Assembly (NCBI GenBank): GCA_037139415.1
Contig: JBAXGN010000071.1
Location: 1 to 35,285 of the forward strand
Direction of reading: 5' to 3'
From: Verrucomicrobiota bacterium
Lineage (GTDB): Bacteria > Verrucomicrobiota > Verrucomicrobiia > Limisphaerales > Fontisphaeraceae
Length of the DNA: 35,285 bases
Part shown: positions 25,881-34,174 of the stretch, one piece after another
How the letters are laid out: the number at the start of each line of letters is the position of its first letter
Position numbering within the stretch: position 1 is the stretch's first letter
Made by a program: the position numbers and the translations under genes
The notes under the pieces: model-generated
Told to the model about the DNA's origin: nothing
Database searches by the model: none
Seen by the model: the letters and a program-made list of their open reading frames with translations, nothing else

Positions 25881-25964
25881 GAGGCAAAAGTTGTAGCCGA
25901 TGACGTAAAAGTTGTAGCTGATGAGGCAAAAGTCATGACGGATAATGTAAAAACCATCGCCAAA
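25881..25964 (+). repeat. Four tandem 21-bp units
   Basis: The units begin at 25881, 25902, 25923 and 25944. The first two are GAGGCAAAAGTTGTAGCCGA(T) and GACGTAAAAGTTGTAGCTGA(T); the third and fourth are increasingly diverged. Read in the plus frame they give a heptad, EAKVVAD-DVKVVAD-EAKVMTD-NVKTIAK, of amphipathic helical character. The frame has a stop at 25866-25868, just upstream, and no good start before the repeats, so this may be a fragment of a coiled-coil gene or a plain satellite. Confidence 0.8.
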
Positions 25965-26069
25965 ACCGCCAAAATGGGCACTTCGGGGTGCATTGGACCA
26001 CCCTGCCCGCCGCCGGGCATGGCCGCAACCCATTCAGGGTTGGGGATTTAACGAACCGCCTGACCCAGG

Positions 26070-26165
26070 GTGGCTCGTGCCTTGCGATTCTGGGCTGGAG
26101 GCCACAATTCCGTTGGAATTGCCGCCCGCATCCCGGATGGAGGCAACAATTCTGAAGGAATTGCG
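26070..26165. repeat. Palindrome cluster of intergenic repeat type
   Basis: The region contains CCCAGGGTGG...ATTCTGGGCT, then CAATTCCGTTGGAATTG (7-bp perfect arms) and CAATTCTGAAGGAATTG (6-bp perfect arms), each followed by similar text (CCGCCCGCATCCCGGATGG or GCGTCACC). The CAATTCC/GGAATTG hairpins recur twice 40 bases apart, with a shorter cousin near 25740-25755 (CAATTAGAATTG). Confidence 0.7.
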
Positions 26166-26299
26166 TCACCAGAGGCCAGGGTTGGTTGCGGGGGCGCAAG
26201 GGGGAGCAACCGTTGCTGGTTTTGCGCCCCACCTTTTCCCATCAACCCCCAAACCCACAAGCCCACCCAATCCGCAATCCGCAGTCAAAAGTTTTCTTT

Positions 26300-27220
26300 T
26301 TATTGAATCCATTTCCAGAAGCCGATTTTCTCCAACGCGGATTCCAATTGCTGAATTTCTTCGGCCGCCAGGTTTCCGTTCGGCAGGCGTGCGGGACCAA
26401 CGGGAACCCCCAGCAACCCCATCAGCGCCTTGGCCGCGCCAAGGTAGCCGGACGGCGTGGCAACCAATGTCTTTACCAATTGCGCGCCCCGGAATTGCTC
26501 CATGCGCGCGGTGTCCAGATCCCCGGCGTTGAAGGCTTTGATGATCCGATGATAGACGGGCGCGGCGAAACAATAGCCGCTGCCGACCGCGCCTTTGGCG
26601 CCCAGGGCGAGTGCGGCCAGCATGAATTCGTCATTGCCCCAGGGCAGGTCGAACACTCCGCCAGCGGCGCGCATGGCAAACTGGTAATTGTACATGTCCA
26701 CGTTGGTCCATTTGATGCCGGCCAGGTTGGGAATTCGTTCGCCGCCTTGTTCGAGAAATTCCGGCATGGCGAGACTCACCCCGGTAAGCGCGGGGATATC
26801 ATAAAAATAGAAGGGCAGCGCAGGTGCGCCTTCGGCGATGTGGACGCAGCACTCCACCAGCGCGTTGACGTTGCGCGGCTTGAAATAGGATGGCGCCAGG
26901 GCGGAGATGGCGACCGCACCGTGTTTTTGCGCATGGGCGGCAAGCGTCCGGGCGTCCTCGATGCAATTGGACCCCACATGGACCACGACCTTGAGCTTGG
27001 TGTCTTTGGTGACGGCCAGCCAGCGTTCCGCAAGCAGGGTGCGTTCGATCAGTGAAAGCGAATGGCTTTCACCGGTGCTGCCGTTGATGAAGGCGGTGGT
27101 GATTTTGTTCTTGAGGAAATGCGCCGCTTGTTTTTCGACAACGGCCAGGTTGAGCGATCCATCCGCTTTGAACGGCGCATGGGCAGCCGCGACGAGCCCG
27201 TGAAGTTTGAATGATGACAT
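26300..27220 (-). CDS. nanA: N-acetylneuraminate lyase (DHDPS/NAL family)
   Basis: This 306-residue class I aldolase cleaves N-acetylneuraminate to N-acetylmannosamine and pyruvate in the cytoplasm. Residues 47-52 are GSTGES, the pyruvate carboxylate-binding motif; members of this family that act on sialic acid carry G-S-T-G-E. Tyr140 in LPFYFYDIPALTG and Lys170 in NLAGIKWTN are the expected catalytic tyrosine and Schiff-base lysine. Related DHDPS enzymes differ at these flanking residues, and the neighbours (epimerase, transporter) support NanA. It is the last gene of a minus-strand operon, 53 bp after the MFS transporter gene. Confidence 0.93.
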   Translation of the reverse strand: MSSFKLHGLVAAAHAPFKADGSLNLAVVEKQAAHFLKNKITTAFINGSTGESHSLSLIERTLLAERWLAVTKDTKLKVVVHVGSNCIEDARTLAAHAQKHGAVAISALAPSYFKPRNVNALVECCVHIAEGAPALPFYFYDIPALTGVSLAMPEFLEQGGERIPNLAGIKWTNVDMYNYQFAMRAAGGVFDLPWGNDEFMLAALALGAKGAVGSGYCFAAPVYHRIIKAFNAGDLDTARMEQFRGAQLVKTLVATPSGYLGAAKALMGLLGVPVGPARLPNGNLAAEEIQQLESALEKIGFWKWIQ

Positions 27221-27273
27221 GATTAATTTTGTGTTAATGGTGAAGGTTGATTGATGCGATATAAATCAGGGGT

Positions 27274-28515
27274 TCAGGTTTTGTCTTCGCTGCCGCAATC
27301 CCGCTGCCGGGGGCGGAGCAGGAGCATTAGAATCATGGCGAGGATGGAGGGGATGACGCAAAGCGCAAATCCCGTGGCCAGCGGCACCCCATGATCCTTA
27401 AGCCTGCCCAGCAAGGGTGTCAGGTACGCGCCGGCGGCAATACCGGCAAAATTCATCAAACCATACGCCGTGGCGCGGAGGTGCGGCGGCACGACCTGAC
27501 AGGCAATGGGCATGTTGTTGGTGTCAAAAAAGCCGAATCCAAAGCCATAAAGACCGGCGCAGATCATCACCAGCCAAAAGGCCGGAGCCATCCCCATGCC
27601 CAGCAATGCCGGCACAGTGAGGAAGAGCCCCAAGGCACTGACCCAAGTGCGACCGCCCAAATGGCGTTGTGAGAGCAGGTCGGAAATCCTGCCACCGATC
27701 ATCACCCCAAAAAATGAGGCGCCGGCGGTGAGGCTGGTCGCCCAGAGACCGGAATGCTTTTGATCCAATAAGAAGCGATCCTGCAATAGGGTCGGCAACC
27801 AGTTCTTGACCGCCCAACCCGGCAGGCTGGGCAGCGAAAAGCAGGCGAGCAAGATAATAAAACCGAGCCAGTGTACGTTGGAAAAATCACGCGACCCAAC
27901 CGGCTGGGTATTATTGGCATTCTGATGGCTCCGGGTGTCAGTCTCATGCAGGAAGATCGCCAGCACCAGCGCATAGGCCACGCCAATGCCGCCGCATCCG
28001 GCAAACGCTGCGTGCCAGGAAATATCCTGGGCCACCCAGCCGCCCACACCACCCAGCGCCTGTCCCATATAAATCCCGCTCATGTGAATACCGACGGCCA
28101 GTGAACGCGTGGGCCCGCGGTGAAAATCTGCGATTAAAGATAGCCCGGCGGGAATATAGACTGCCTCGCTGATGCCCATGACGGCACGCAGGCAATACAG
28201 CGTGAAAAAGTCATGGGTGACGCCCATGCTTATTGTGACGGCAGACCAAACGGCCAGGCTGAATACGATGAGCCATTTACGATTAAAACGGTCGGCAAAC
28301 ACGCCGCTGAGGGGACTGCAGATTGCATAGACCCACATGAAGATGGCCATCAGCATGCCAAAGGTCTCGGCGCTTTTCAGCGCCGGGATATCCACCTGCA
28401 TGGACAGCTTCATCGTCGCCAGCATTTGCCGGTCGAGATAATTCAATAGCGCGACCGGCCAGAGCAGGATAACCACCCGCCATGGCGAAATTTGATTTGC
28501 CGCTGAACGATTCAT
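27274..28515 (-). CDS. MFS transporter, probable sialic acid permease
   Basis: This 413-residue protein has about 12 membrane helices and belongs to the anion:cation symporter branch of the major facilitator superfamily (ExuT/NanT style). Near the N terminus is WPVALLNYLDRQMLATMK, the N-Y-x-D-R signature. GVFADRFNRKWLI is the loop 2-3 motif and GGRISDLLSQRHLGGRTW is its repeat in the second half. I start it at ATG 28515 because this ATG overlaps the TGA of the Kelch fragment (ATGA). Sialic acid is the inferred substrate, from its position between the epimerase and lyase genes. Confidence 0.9.
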   Translation of the reverse strand: MNRSAANQISPWRVVILLWPVALLNYLDRQMLATMKLSMQVDIPALKSAETFGMLMAIFMWVYAICSPLSGVFADRFNRKWLIVFSLAVWSAVTISMGVTHDFFTLYCLRAVMGISEAVYIPAGLSLIADFHRGPTRSLAVGIHMSGIYMGQALGGVGGWVAQDISWHAAFAGCGGIGVAYALVLAIFLHETDTRSHQNANNTQPVGSRDFSNVHWLGFIILLACFSLPSLPGWAVKNWLPTLLQDRFLLDQKHSGLWATSLTAGASFFGVMIGGRISDLLSQRHLGGRTWVSALGLFLTVPALLGMGMAPAFWLVMICAGLYGFGFGFFDTNNMPIACQVVPPHLRATAYGLMNFAGIAAGAYLTPLLGRLKDHGVPLATGFALCVIPSILAMILMLLLRPRQRDCGSEDKT

Positions 28516-28703
28516 TCCGGATTCCATATCCAAACTTCGGGCGACCGCACCCCGCGCCGGACCTCACCAATGGGGATCACATATCCACCATTCCAGAGAA
28601 CAACTGCCACGGTGGCGCGCGGTGCCGACATTCTACCAATGATGGGCCACTTGTCCAACTCCGGATTGTACTCCAGGATTTCCGACCTGAAACCTGTATT
28701 CAT
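28512..28703 (-). pseudogene. Kelch-repeat remnant of an N-acetylneuraminate mutarotase (NanM-like)
   Basis: This 63-residue frame carries only one or so Kelch blades: SEILEYNPELDKWPIIGRMS, then a strand and loop GGYVIPIGEVRRGVRSPEVW. Kelch blades have the 'Y-x-P-x-x-x-x-W' and 'G-G' pattern, and the tail I-x-x-G-E-x-x-x-G-V-R-S-P is what I know from NanM and related bacterial Kelch proteins of sialic-acid loci. NanM speeds the alpha-to-beta conversion of sialic acid and is about 350 residues long, so this is a fragment. Its ATG overlaps the epimerase stop and its TGA overlaps the transporter start (both ATGA), so the neat junctions remain while the body was lost. Confidence 0.78.
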
Positions 28704-29875
28704 GCCTCTTCCAGAAGTTGCCAGCAGTACCACAGCATTCTTGGTAAATGGAATGGGCCTTTCCACAGTGAGCCTTTGAGGGTGTTGGCAGGCGTGCCAT
28801 CGCGCCGGAGGTAGCCGAACCATTCACCGTGCCTGGGGTCGGCAAAATGTTTAAAGGACCAGTCGTGGACGAGTTTGTGCCAACGGGCGTATTTTTTATC
28901 ACCGGTCATTCGCCAAGCCAGGAGCGTGGCAATGATGGCTTCATTGTGAGGCCACCAGAATTTCATGTCTTGCCAGTATTCCTGCACGGGCAGATTGCGG
29001 AGGTCGCGGAAATAAAAAAAGCCTCCAAATTCACGATCCCAGCCCCGGTCCCACATGCCATCCAGAATGCTCAATCCGAGCTTCGCCAGCTTGTTATCGC
29101 CACGAATCTTTGCCTCATGCAGGATGAACCATGCGCATTCGATGGCATGACCGGGATTTAACATGCGCCCGTCAAAGTGATCGTAAATCTCGCCTTTGGG
29201 TCCCACCACCTCCATGAGCGCCTTAAGCCTGGGTTTAAAGAAATCCCGTTTGATTTCATGGATGGCCCGGTCAATCCATTCCGAGCAGGTTGCTCCCAGT
29301 ACCGGCACATCACCCAGGTTGGCGCGAAATTCCTGCGCCGTGACGATGGTGATCATCAACGGGGCGAGCGCCTTCATTGGGCGGGTATCTGGATTCACTT
29401 TGGCGGGAGCGTGGCCCGGTTCAAAGTTGAACTTTAGGAACATGGTAAACGCTTTGTGCGCATCCCGTTCGGCCGATTTATCACCCGTAGCCTTTGCGTA
29501 AGCGGCAAAGGCGATAGCGGCAAAACATTCGGAATACACATAGCGCCGCATGCGAAGTGGACGTCCCTCGCGCGTGACCGTAAAATACATCTTGCCGGAT
29601 TCGGCATAACAATGCTGCCGGGCAAAGTTCAAGCAGCTCGCGGCGGCCTCAAGCCACTGCTTTCGTGGCTCAATGGTGTTGTATAAAGTGGCAAACATCC
29701 AGGCTGCCCGCCCTTGAAACCAGACCGATTTATCCGTATCCACTACCGAGCCGACCCGATCCAATGCCGTCATGATGCCGCCATGCTTTTTGTCCATGCC
29801 ATTCTTGAGCCAGAACGGCATAACATCCTTAAGCAGGGTGTCGCGATAACAACCGATCATATCTTGCAGCTTCAT
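28700..29875 (-). CDS. N-acylglucosamine 2-epimerase (AGE family)
   Basis: This 391-residue (alpha/alpha)6-barrel enzyme interconverts N-acetylmannosamine and N-acetylglucosamine, which moves the product of the lyase into amino-sugar metabolism. Family hallmarks are SVWFQGRAAWMF (Arg56), YSECFAAIAFAAYAKATGD, MLNPGHAIECAWFILHEA (His243) and WWPHNEAIIATLLAW (His310), then HGEWFGYLRRDG. I start at 29875 (MKLQDMIGCYRDTLL) because the residues before it lack similarity. It heads the minus-strand operon epimerase, Kelch remnant, transporter, lyase. It probably replaces the NanE/NanK route used by other bacteria. Confidence 0.94.
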   Translation of the reverse strand: MKLQDMIGCYRDTLLKDVMPFWLKNGMDKKHGGIMTALDRVGSVVDTDKSVWFQGRAAWMFATLYNTIEPRKQWLEAAASCLNFARQHCYAESGKMYFTVTREGRPLRMRRYVYSECFAAIAFAAYAKATGDKSAERDAHKAFTMFLKFNFEPGHAPAKVNPDTRPMKALAPLMITIVTAQEFRANLGDVPVLGATCSEWIDRAIHEIKRDFFKPRLKALMEVVGPKGEIYDHFDGRMLNPGHAIECAWFILHEAKIRGDNKLAKLGLSILDGMWDRGWDREFGGFFYFRDLRNLPVQEYWQDMKFWWPHNEAIIATLLAWRMTGDKKYARWHKLVHDWSFKHFADPRHGEWFGYLRRDGTPANTLKGSLWKGPFHLPRMLWYCWQLLEEA

Positions 29876-30577
29876 CGGGTAAACGTGTTCGTGCGTAGTT
29901 TGTGTGAATTCAACGGCGGAATACAGGAAAAAATGGAGGTGCATTGTCTAATCAGGCACGTATTCGGCGGGGTGTGGCCGCGATGAGCAGGGGCGGTTGT
30001 TGTCGCTCACGAATTGGAGCGACTTTGCCAATGGCACCGGGGAACGGGTGACGCGGTGGGAGTATGACAGTTATCGCGGCTGGCGCACCAATAAGGTGTA
30101 TCCCGATGGTGATAGTATCGGATACATAGATAGTCCCGCTGGGCGATTTGGCCAGTGTCAATTATTCGAATGGCACCACGCCAGTCAGCACGTTTGGCTA
30201 TGACCGACGAGGGTTGGTGTACGGTGTCACCAATGGGAGTGACCGGGCCACCTATCGTTATGTTGCCGGGGTCAACTCGGCGCTTGTGCAGGATCGGATT
30301 ATGAGGCATAACAATTCCGTGATCAATGCGTCTGCCAGAATTTATGACCGGCTGAATCGCTTGACGAGTCTGGTCGCCACGACGCCCTCACCGATTCATC
30401 CACCAGCGGGGGGCCCGTTTCATCTGCACTGCGCGATGGCGGAGGCGCGTTGCCGCACGGAAGTGCCGGTGTTGCGCGAACTCACGCCGGGGCACTGGGT
30501 CTCGTGCCATCTGTGTCCGTGAGATCAGTCTTCCGAAATTGCCCGTCGCGGTCTTGCTTCAGCGGGTTGGTGTTTTT
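29876..30577. other. Intergenic region with Rhs relic
   Basis: This gap between the epimerase start and the end of the beta-helix gene contains the YD-repeat relic described separately at 29990-30400. After it (30400-30577) I see only short open frames with unusual composition and no recognisable domain. The first ~80 bases should contain the promoter of the sialic-acid operon; I could not identify it. Confidence 0.5.
29990..30400 (+). pseudogene. YD-repeat (Rhs family) relic with frameshift and internal deletion
   Basis: Frame one (from about 29997) reads LTNWSDFANGTGERVTRWEY, then DSYRGWRTNKVYPDGDSIGY up to SPAGRF. A frameshift follows, and frame two reads LASVNYSNGTTPVSTFGYDR, RGLVYGVTNGSDRATYRY, and ARIYDRLNRLTSLVA. 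These are typical YD repeats of large Rhs/wall-associated proteins found in Verrucomicrobia. The two halves normally sit further apart, so a deletion between 'SPAGR' and 'LASVNYSN' is likely. No start, signal or C-terminal toxin domain remains. Confidence 0.8.
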
Positions 30578-32830
30578 TCATTCTCCCGGCAGTGATCCGG
30601 CGGCGGGAACGGTGAAGGTGCCGCGTTTGCGCGGGATTTCTGGAAGCGGCTCGCCGTACGGCACGGCCCCGGCGTCCGGCTTCTTCCCCGTCTCATAGCC
30701 CGGAAGGCTTTTGCCGGTAAGGGTAGCCAGGTCGCCAGCACGGCCGCGGGCCGGGCTATCCGCGCGCAGCCGCACATCGTGGCTTTCCGCGTTCACAAAG
30801 CCGGGATCGCCTTCGAGCCAGAGGCTGCCTCGATCAATGCCCAGTTCCGCCGCCAGATTTTTCGTTTTGCTCCAGTCGCTGCGCTGGCCGCGCCGCACGA
30901 TGATGTTATTTTCCCCGTGCCAGTTGGGCTTGAGTTCAGTGCCGGACCACCAGCGCTCGCACCAAAAAATATTATTGAGAAACCAGTAGTTCGGCGTGCC
31001 GATCCCCTGCACCTTGTTATAGGTCACCGCCGAGCTGCTCGTTGAAGTATTGTGATACACGTACACCGGGGATGGATACTGGGGCACAAAGCAGCGGTAA
31101 TCCTCGCCATTGTCGAAATAGATGTTGCGGTAGGCGTAGAGCGGGCCGGCCTTGATGGTCTTGATGCGGAAGCCACAGCAGGTCTCCTCCACCCAGTTGT
31201 CATGCCAGCGGCAGTTCTCGCCCGCGCCGTTGGGCTCCAAGCCATCGTCGGCCACGCGGAAGATGCGGTTGTGATGCACGTCGAGATTCCGGTTTTCGCC
31301 CACAGCCCCGGTATCTTCGATGCCGTCCCAGCCATCGTGGATGTAGTTATCGTGAATGACGTGGCCGCCTGCGGTGGCGTGGATTTCAATGCCGACGCGG
31401 TCATAGAAGCCGCCCTCCTTGACCGCCAGCCAGTTGTCCCACCAACCGATCATTTTGGGGCTGGCACCCGCATACGGATCTTGCGAAATCTCATTGAAGC
31501 GCACCGTGCAGCGGTCAGCCCCGGCACCGAGAAACACACCGTGATCGGTGATCTCGATGCGGCAGGCTTCCACGGTTGATCCAGCCGAATGCTCGACGAG
31601 TACCCCCTGCCAGGCGTAGCGGATTGTGACCCCGCGCACCACGCAACGATCCACGCCACGGATGGTGATGGCGGGAAGTCGCGGGGCAACCGTCAGCTTC
31701 AGCTTGCGCGGATCGGGGTTGCCGCGAATGCGGAGGATCAGTTCCTTACGCTTGTCCGAATACATCGTGAGGGCTTTCACGCCTTCCCAGCCCGAGGGGC
31801 CGATGCCTTTCTGGAAGATCACCGGCCAGGCCCAGTCCGGCGTGTAAATATTTTCCGGCACCACGCCAAGGGCAGCCTTGTTTTTGCCACGCGCCAATAC
31901 CTTCTTCACGTTCTCCGGGTCCACGCGCCGTTCATCAAGGATCGTGACAATTTTGTCGTCTACCGTAACGGTGATCACCGGCGAAGCGAGAGCGGCCTTG
32001 TAAACTCCGGGGCCGAGGTCATCAGCCGGTTTCCATTCGAGCGCGATCGGGTCCGAGGCGTCAATGACCGCCCCGGGATCACCCTCCAGCGTGACGGGGA
32101 AATTCGGGGTCCCGCCTTCGTTGAAGCGCACGCGTTCGCGATACACACCCGGCGCGAGGTGCACGGTGGTGCCGGGAGTGGCGCGGTCCAGTGCCTCCTG
32201 GATGCGGGCAAGCGGTTCGGCTTTGGTGCCGGACGCACCACTCTTGCCCGCCAGCGAGACATACAGGTCGGTCCGTTGCGGCACAACCGCTTTCGGTTCG
32301 TAGAGCCTTACCTCAGCGAAGGAAACCCGCGCGCCGATCTGGACTTGGCCTTGCGAATACCGGCAGAGCACGGAAACGGCGGCGGCCTCCTCGGAATTAA
32401 AGGCGAGGCGCAGGGTCTCCCAGTCGGTGCCCATATTTAAACCGCCGCTGATCCGCCGGATTTCCTTGCCGGAGCCATCAAGGAGCTTGATCATCAGGAG
32501 CGCAATCCCATTGCTGCTCGCCTTAACCTTGGCTTCGGCGAGGTAGCGGGTGTTTTTTGACAGGCCCTTGACCGATTGCTCCACCGCTCCGTAGTTCGCC
32601 TGGGCTCGTTCGACGATAATGGTGAGCGCCGGTTTGTTCGCCGTCGAATTGGCCGCTGGTTCCAGCTTCCATGGTTGTGAATCCTTACCCACATTCCACC
32701 CGGCGGGCGCACCGCCGTTCCCGCGTTCCGCGAAATCGCCATTATGAAGGAGGTTGGCGGCCGGTTGGGCCACCAGCCAGCCGGGCAGGATGGAAAACAG
32801 GGCCAGGAGAATCGCAAAGTTCAGGCGCAT
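30578..32830 (-). CDS. Secreted right-handed beta-helix protein with N-terminal carbohydrate-binding-like domain
   Basis: This 750-residue exported protein has signal peptide MRLNFAILLALFSILPGWLVA. I start at 32830 because AAGGA lies nine bases upstream. Residues about 20-175 form a jelly-roll resembling carbohydrate-binding modules of the CBM4/9 type (NLLHNGDFAERGNGGAPAGW, KVKASSNGIALLMIKLLDGSG). A pectate-lyase-like parallel beta-helix follows (IQEALDRATPGTTVHLAPGVYRE in pieces; CVVRGVTIRYAWQGVLVEHS; HVIHDNYIHDGWDGIEDTG; LDVHHNRIFRVADDGLE), with right-handed repeats ending at SPARGRAG. Such proteins are often polysaccharide lyases or carbohydrate-active enzymes; I see no decisive catalytic signature. 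It is transcribed toward the sialic-acid operon. Confidence 0.85.
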   Translation of the reverse strand: MRLNFAILLALFSILPGWLVAQPAANLLHNGDFAERGNGGAPAGWNVGKDSQPWKLEPAANSTANKPALTIIVERAQANYGAVEQSVKGLSKNTRYLAEAKVKASSNGIALLMIKLLDGSGKEIRRISGGLNMGTDWETLRLAFNSEEAAAVSVLCRYSQGQVQIGARVSFAEVRLYEPKAVVPQRTDLYVSLAGKSGASGTKAEPLARIQEALDRATPGTTVHLAPGVYRERVRFNEGGTPNFPVTLEGDPGAVIDASDPIALEWKPADDLGPGVYKAALASPVITVTVDDKIVTILDERRVDPENVKKVLARGKNKAALGVVPENIYTPDWAWPVIFQKGIGPSGWEGVKALTMYSDKRKELILRIRGNPDPRKLKLTVAPRLPAITIRGVDRCVVRGVTIRYAWQGVLVEHSAGSTVEACRIEITDHGVFLGAGADRCTVRFNEISQDPYAGASPKMIGWWDNWLAVKEGGFYDRVGIEIHATAGGHVIHDNYIHDGWDGIEDTGAVGENRNLDVHHNRIFRVADDGLEPNGAGENCRWHDNWVEETCCGFRIKTIKAGPLYAYRNIYFDNGEDYRCFVPQYPSPVYVYHNTSTSSSAVTYNKVQGIGTPNYWFLNNIFWCERWWSGTELKPNWHGENNIIVRRGQRSDWSKTKNLAAELGIDRGSLWLEGDPGFVNAESHDVRLRADSPARGRAGDLATLTGKSLPGYETGKKPDAGAVPYGEPLPEIPRKRGTFTVPAAGSLPGE

Positions 32831-32876
32831 AAATGTCATTCCTTAACGGTAATCGTGAATCATGTGTATAGCCCAG

Positions 32877-33275
32877 TCAAAAATCCCTCAGATAAATGCG
32901 GGCCTCCACCTTGAGCCACTCGCCAACCCAGGCTTTGGCTTCCAATTTGCCGAAGAGCAGCTTGCCGGCGTCCATCAATCGGGCCAGCGCCTCGTTCTTG
33001 GCGCGGGGCACATAGCCGAGGTGGTGACCAGCGGCGTCGAAGACCATGATCGCCAGCGCATCGTGGGGATTGTTCGCCTCGCGTTTGAGCACCAGAAAAA
33101 CTCCCGGCACCAAGTCCGGTTCCACCTCCTTAATATTCCGATGACTCGTGCCCGCAATGTGGCATTCGATGAGCATGATTTCCCGTGCAAAGGGCTGGAG
33201 GGCTCCATCTTTCCCAAAGGCGCCGTGGATCAGCGCCATCAGCGTCGGATCAATTTTTGCCAAAGCATTTTCCAT
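32877..33275 (-). CDS. HIRAN domain protein
   Basis: This 132-residue cytoplasmic protein carries a HIRAN domain at about residues 35-125: IAGTSHRNIKEVEPDLVPG, FLVLKREANNPHDALAIMVF, then GHHLGYVPRAKNEALARLMD and KLEAKAW. HIRAN domains occur in DNA-repair helicases such as HLTF and bind 3' DNA ends; stand-alone bacterial versions often lie in DNA-processing or defence loci. The start at 33275 is supported by GGAG six bases upstream. It overlaps the end of the J-domain gene by 26 bases. The short N-terminal extension (NALAKIDPTLMALIHGAFG) is helical. Confidence 0.85.
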   Translation of the reverse strand: MENALAKIDPTLMALIHGAFGKDGALQPFAREIMLIECHIAGTSHRNIKEVEPDLVPGVFLVLKREANNPHDALAIMVFDAAGHHLGYVPRAKNEALARLMDAGKLLFGKLEAKAWVGEWLKVEARIYLRDF

Positions 33276-34083
33276 AAGCATCTCCAGATAACAGAATTTT
33301 CAGGTGCGCCGTCAAAGCATCGCGCTGTATCCGCAATGTCTCGGTTTGAACCTCCAACTCGCGCCGTCGGGATTCGACCCATCCGCTGTCATCCAACGTC
33401 GCCTGCAAGGTGAACGGGGGCTGGCTTTGAATCTGCTCCATTTCCTTGAGGGTGGCATGGATTTGCTTCTCCAGCGTCTGCTGGTTCTGACGAAGACGAT
33501 CCAATGATTTGGGCGGTGGGGCCACGGCGGCATTTTTCTCCGCCAGCAGCGTTAACGCCCGAAGCTCCTGAATATCCGCCGCCTCATACGCTTCCTGAAC
33601 CCGGGGCCAAAGCCGTTGTTGCTCGGGCGTCAAATTCGGATTCACATCGGGGTGCAATTTCTTCACCAGGGCGTAATAGAGCTTCTTCAACTCCCGACTA
33701 TCTTCGGGCGATAACAAATGCTTCAACCGTTTTTCCGCCGCTTCCAGCGTTCCAACGGCTTCCGCCAAACGTTGCTGCCACTGCAAAAATTCAAGCTCCA
33801 GTTGCCCTTCGATAGCCACCAAATCCGGTTTCTCGCCCACATTCAGGCTGGCCTGCACCAGTTCCACTTGGCGCTTCAGGCGTGCATACTCTAACCGGAC
33901 ACGCAACAGGTCCAATTCCCATTTCCCAATCCGGGTCTGGTAAATCGCCAGCAGGTTTGGCTTCACCGTGTGGACCAGGTCGTGGGCCTCGGCCAGCAGC
34001 GCGGTCAACTCTTCGCGCAATAAACCGTTTTCTTCGGTCAATCGCCGCACCTCTGGATGAAAATCAATGTTCCCGTCGTTCAT
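33250..34083 (-). CDS. J-domain (DnaJ-like) coiled-coil protein
   Basis: This 277-residue protein has the J-domain in its centre (about residues 120-190). The HPD tripeptide at 144-146 lies in KKLYYALVKKLHPDVNPNLT, the motif that stimulates the DnaK/Hsp70 ATPase, followed by RVQEAYEAADIQELRAL. Long charged helices rich in E, L, Q and R flank it on both sides (for example VRLEYARLKRQVELVQASLN), indicating coiled coils. There is no glycine/phenylalanine or zinc region, so this is a class C-type J-protein. I start at 34083 because the frame further upstream overlaps the methyltransferase gene. It lies between a methyltransferase and a HIRAN protein, both DNA-linked. Confidence 0.85.
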   Translation of the reverse strand: MNDGNIDFHPEVRRLTEENGLLREELTALLAEAHDLVHTVKPNLLAIYQTRIGKWELDLLRVRLEYARLKRQVELVQASLNVGEKPDLVAIEGQLELEFLQWQQRLAEAVGTLEAAEKRLKHLLSPEDSRELKKLYYALVKKLHPDVNPNLTPEQQRLWPRVQEAYEAADIQELRALTLLAEKNAAVAPPPKSLDRLRQNQQTLEKQIHATLKEMEQIQSQPPFTLQATLDDSGWVESRRRELEVQTETLRIQRDALTAHLKILLSGDAYGKCFGKN

Positions 34084-34174
34084 TTGAGCCAATGGTTGAT
34101 ATTCATCCAATGATATTGTGCCGGGCGTGCCGTACCGCGCAAGAAACTTTGAAATATTCGAACTCCATTGGAAA

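Larger units (their letters stand above)
25631..26299. other. Repeat-rich non-coding region between the plus-strand genes and the sialic-acid operon
   Basis: I see no gene in these 669 bases. From left to right they hold a fragment resembling the E1 tail (about 25632-25660), GC-rich palindromes around 25775-25830 (such as GGGCCGAAGGCCC and CCCGGGCTGAAGGCCCGGG), four 21-bp tandem units at 25881-25964, and a cluster of palindromes at 26070-26165. The stretch separates the convergent ends of the esterase-side genes and the sialic-acid operon, so transcription from both sides may end here. Confidence 0.6.

Noticed and set aside
25631-26299. Possible CRISPR array in the repeat-rich region
   Set aside because: The 21-bp units are adjacent with no spacers, and the palindromes are unevenly spaced, so nothing fits a CRISPR pattern.
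25993-26532. Open frames running through the palindrome cluster
   Set aside because: They cross repetitive palindromes and enter the lyase gene in the wrong strand; no domain.
30400-30522. C-terminal toxin domain for the Rhs relic
   Set aside because: The frame after 30400 has histidine- and cysteine-rich residues but no known toxin motif, and the upstream YD part is frameshifted.
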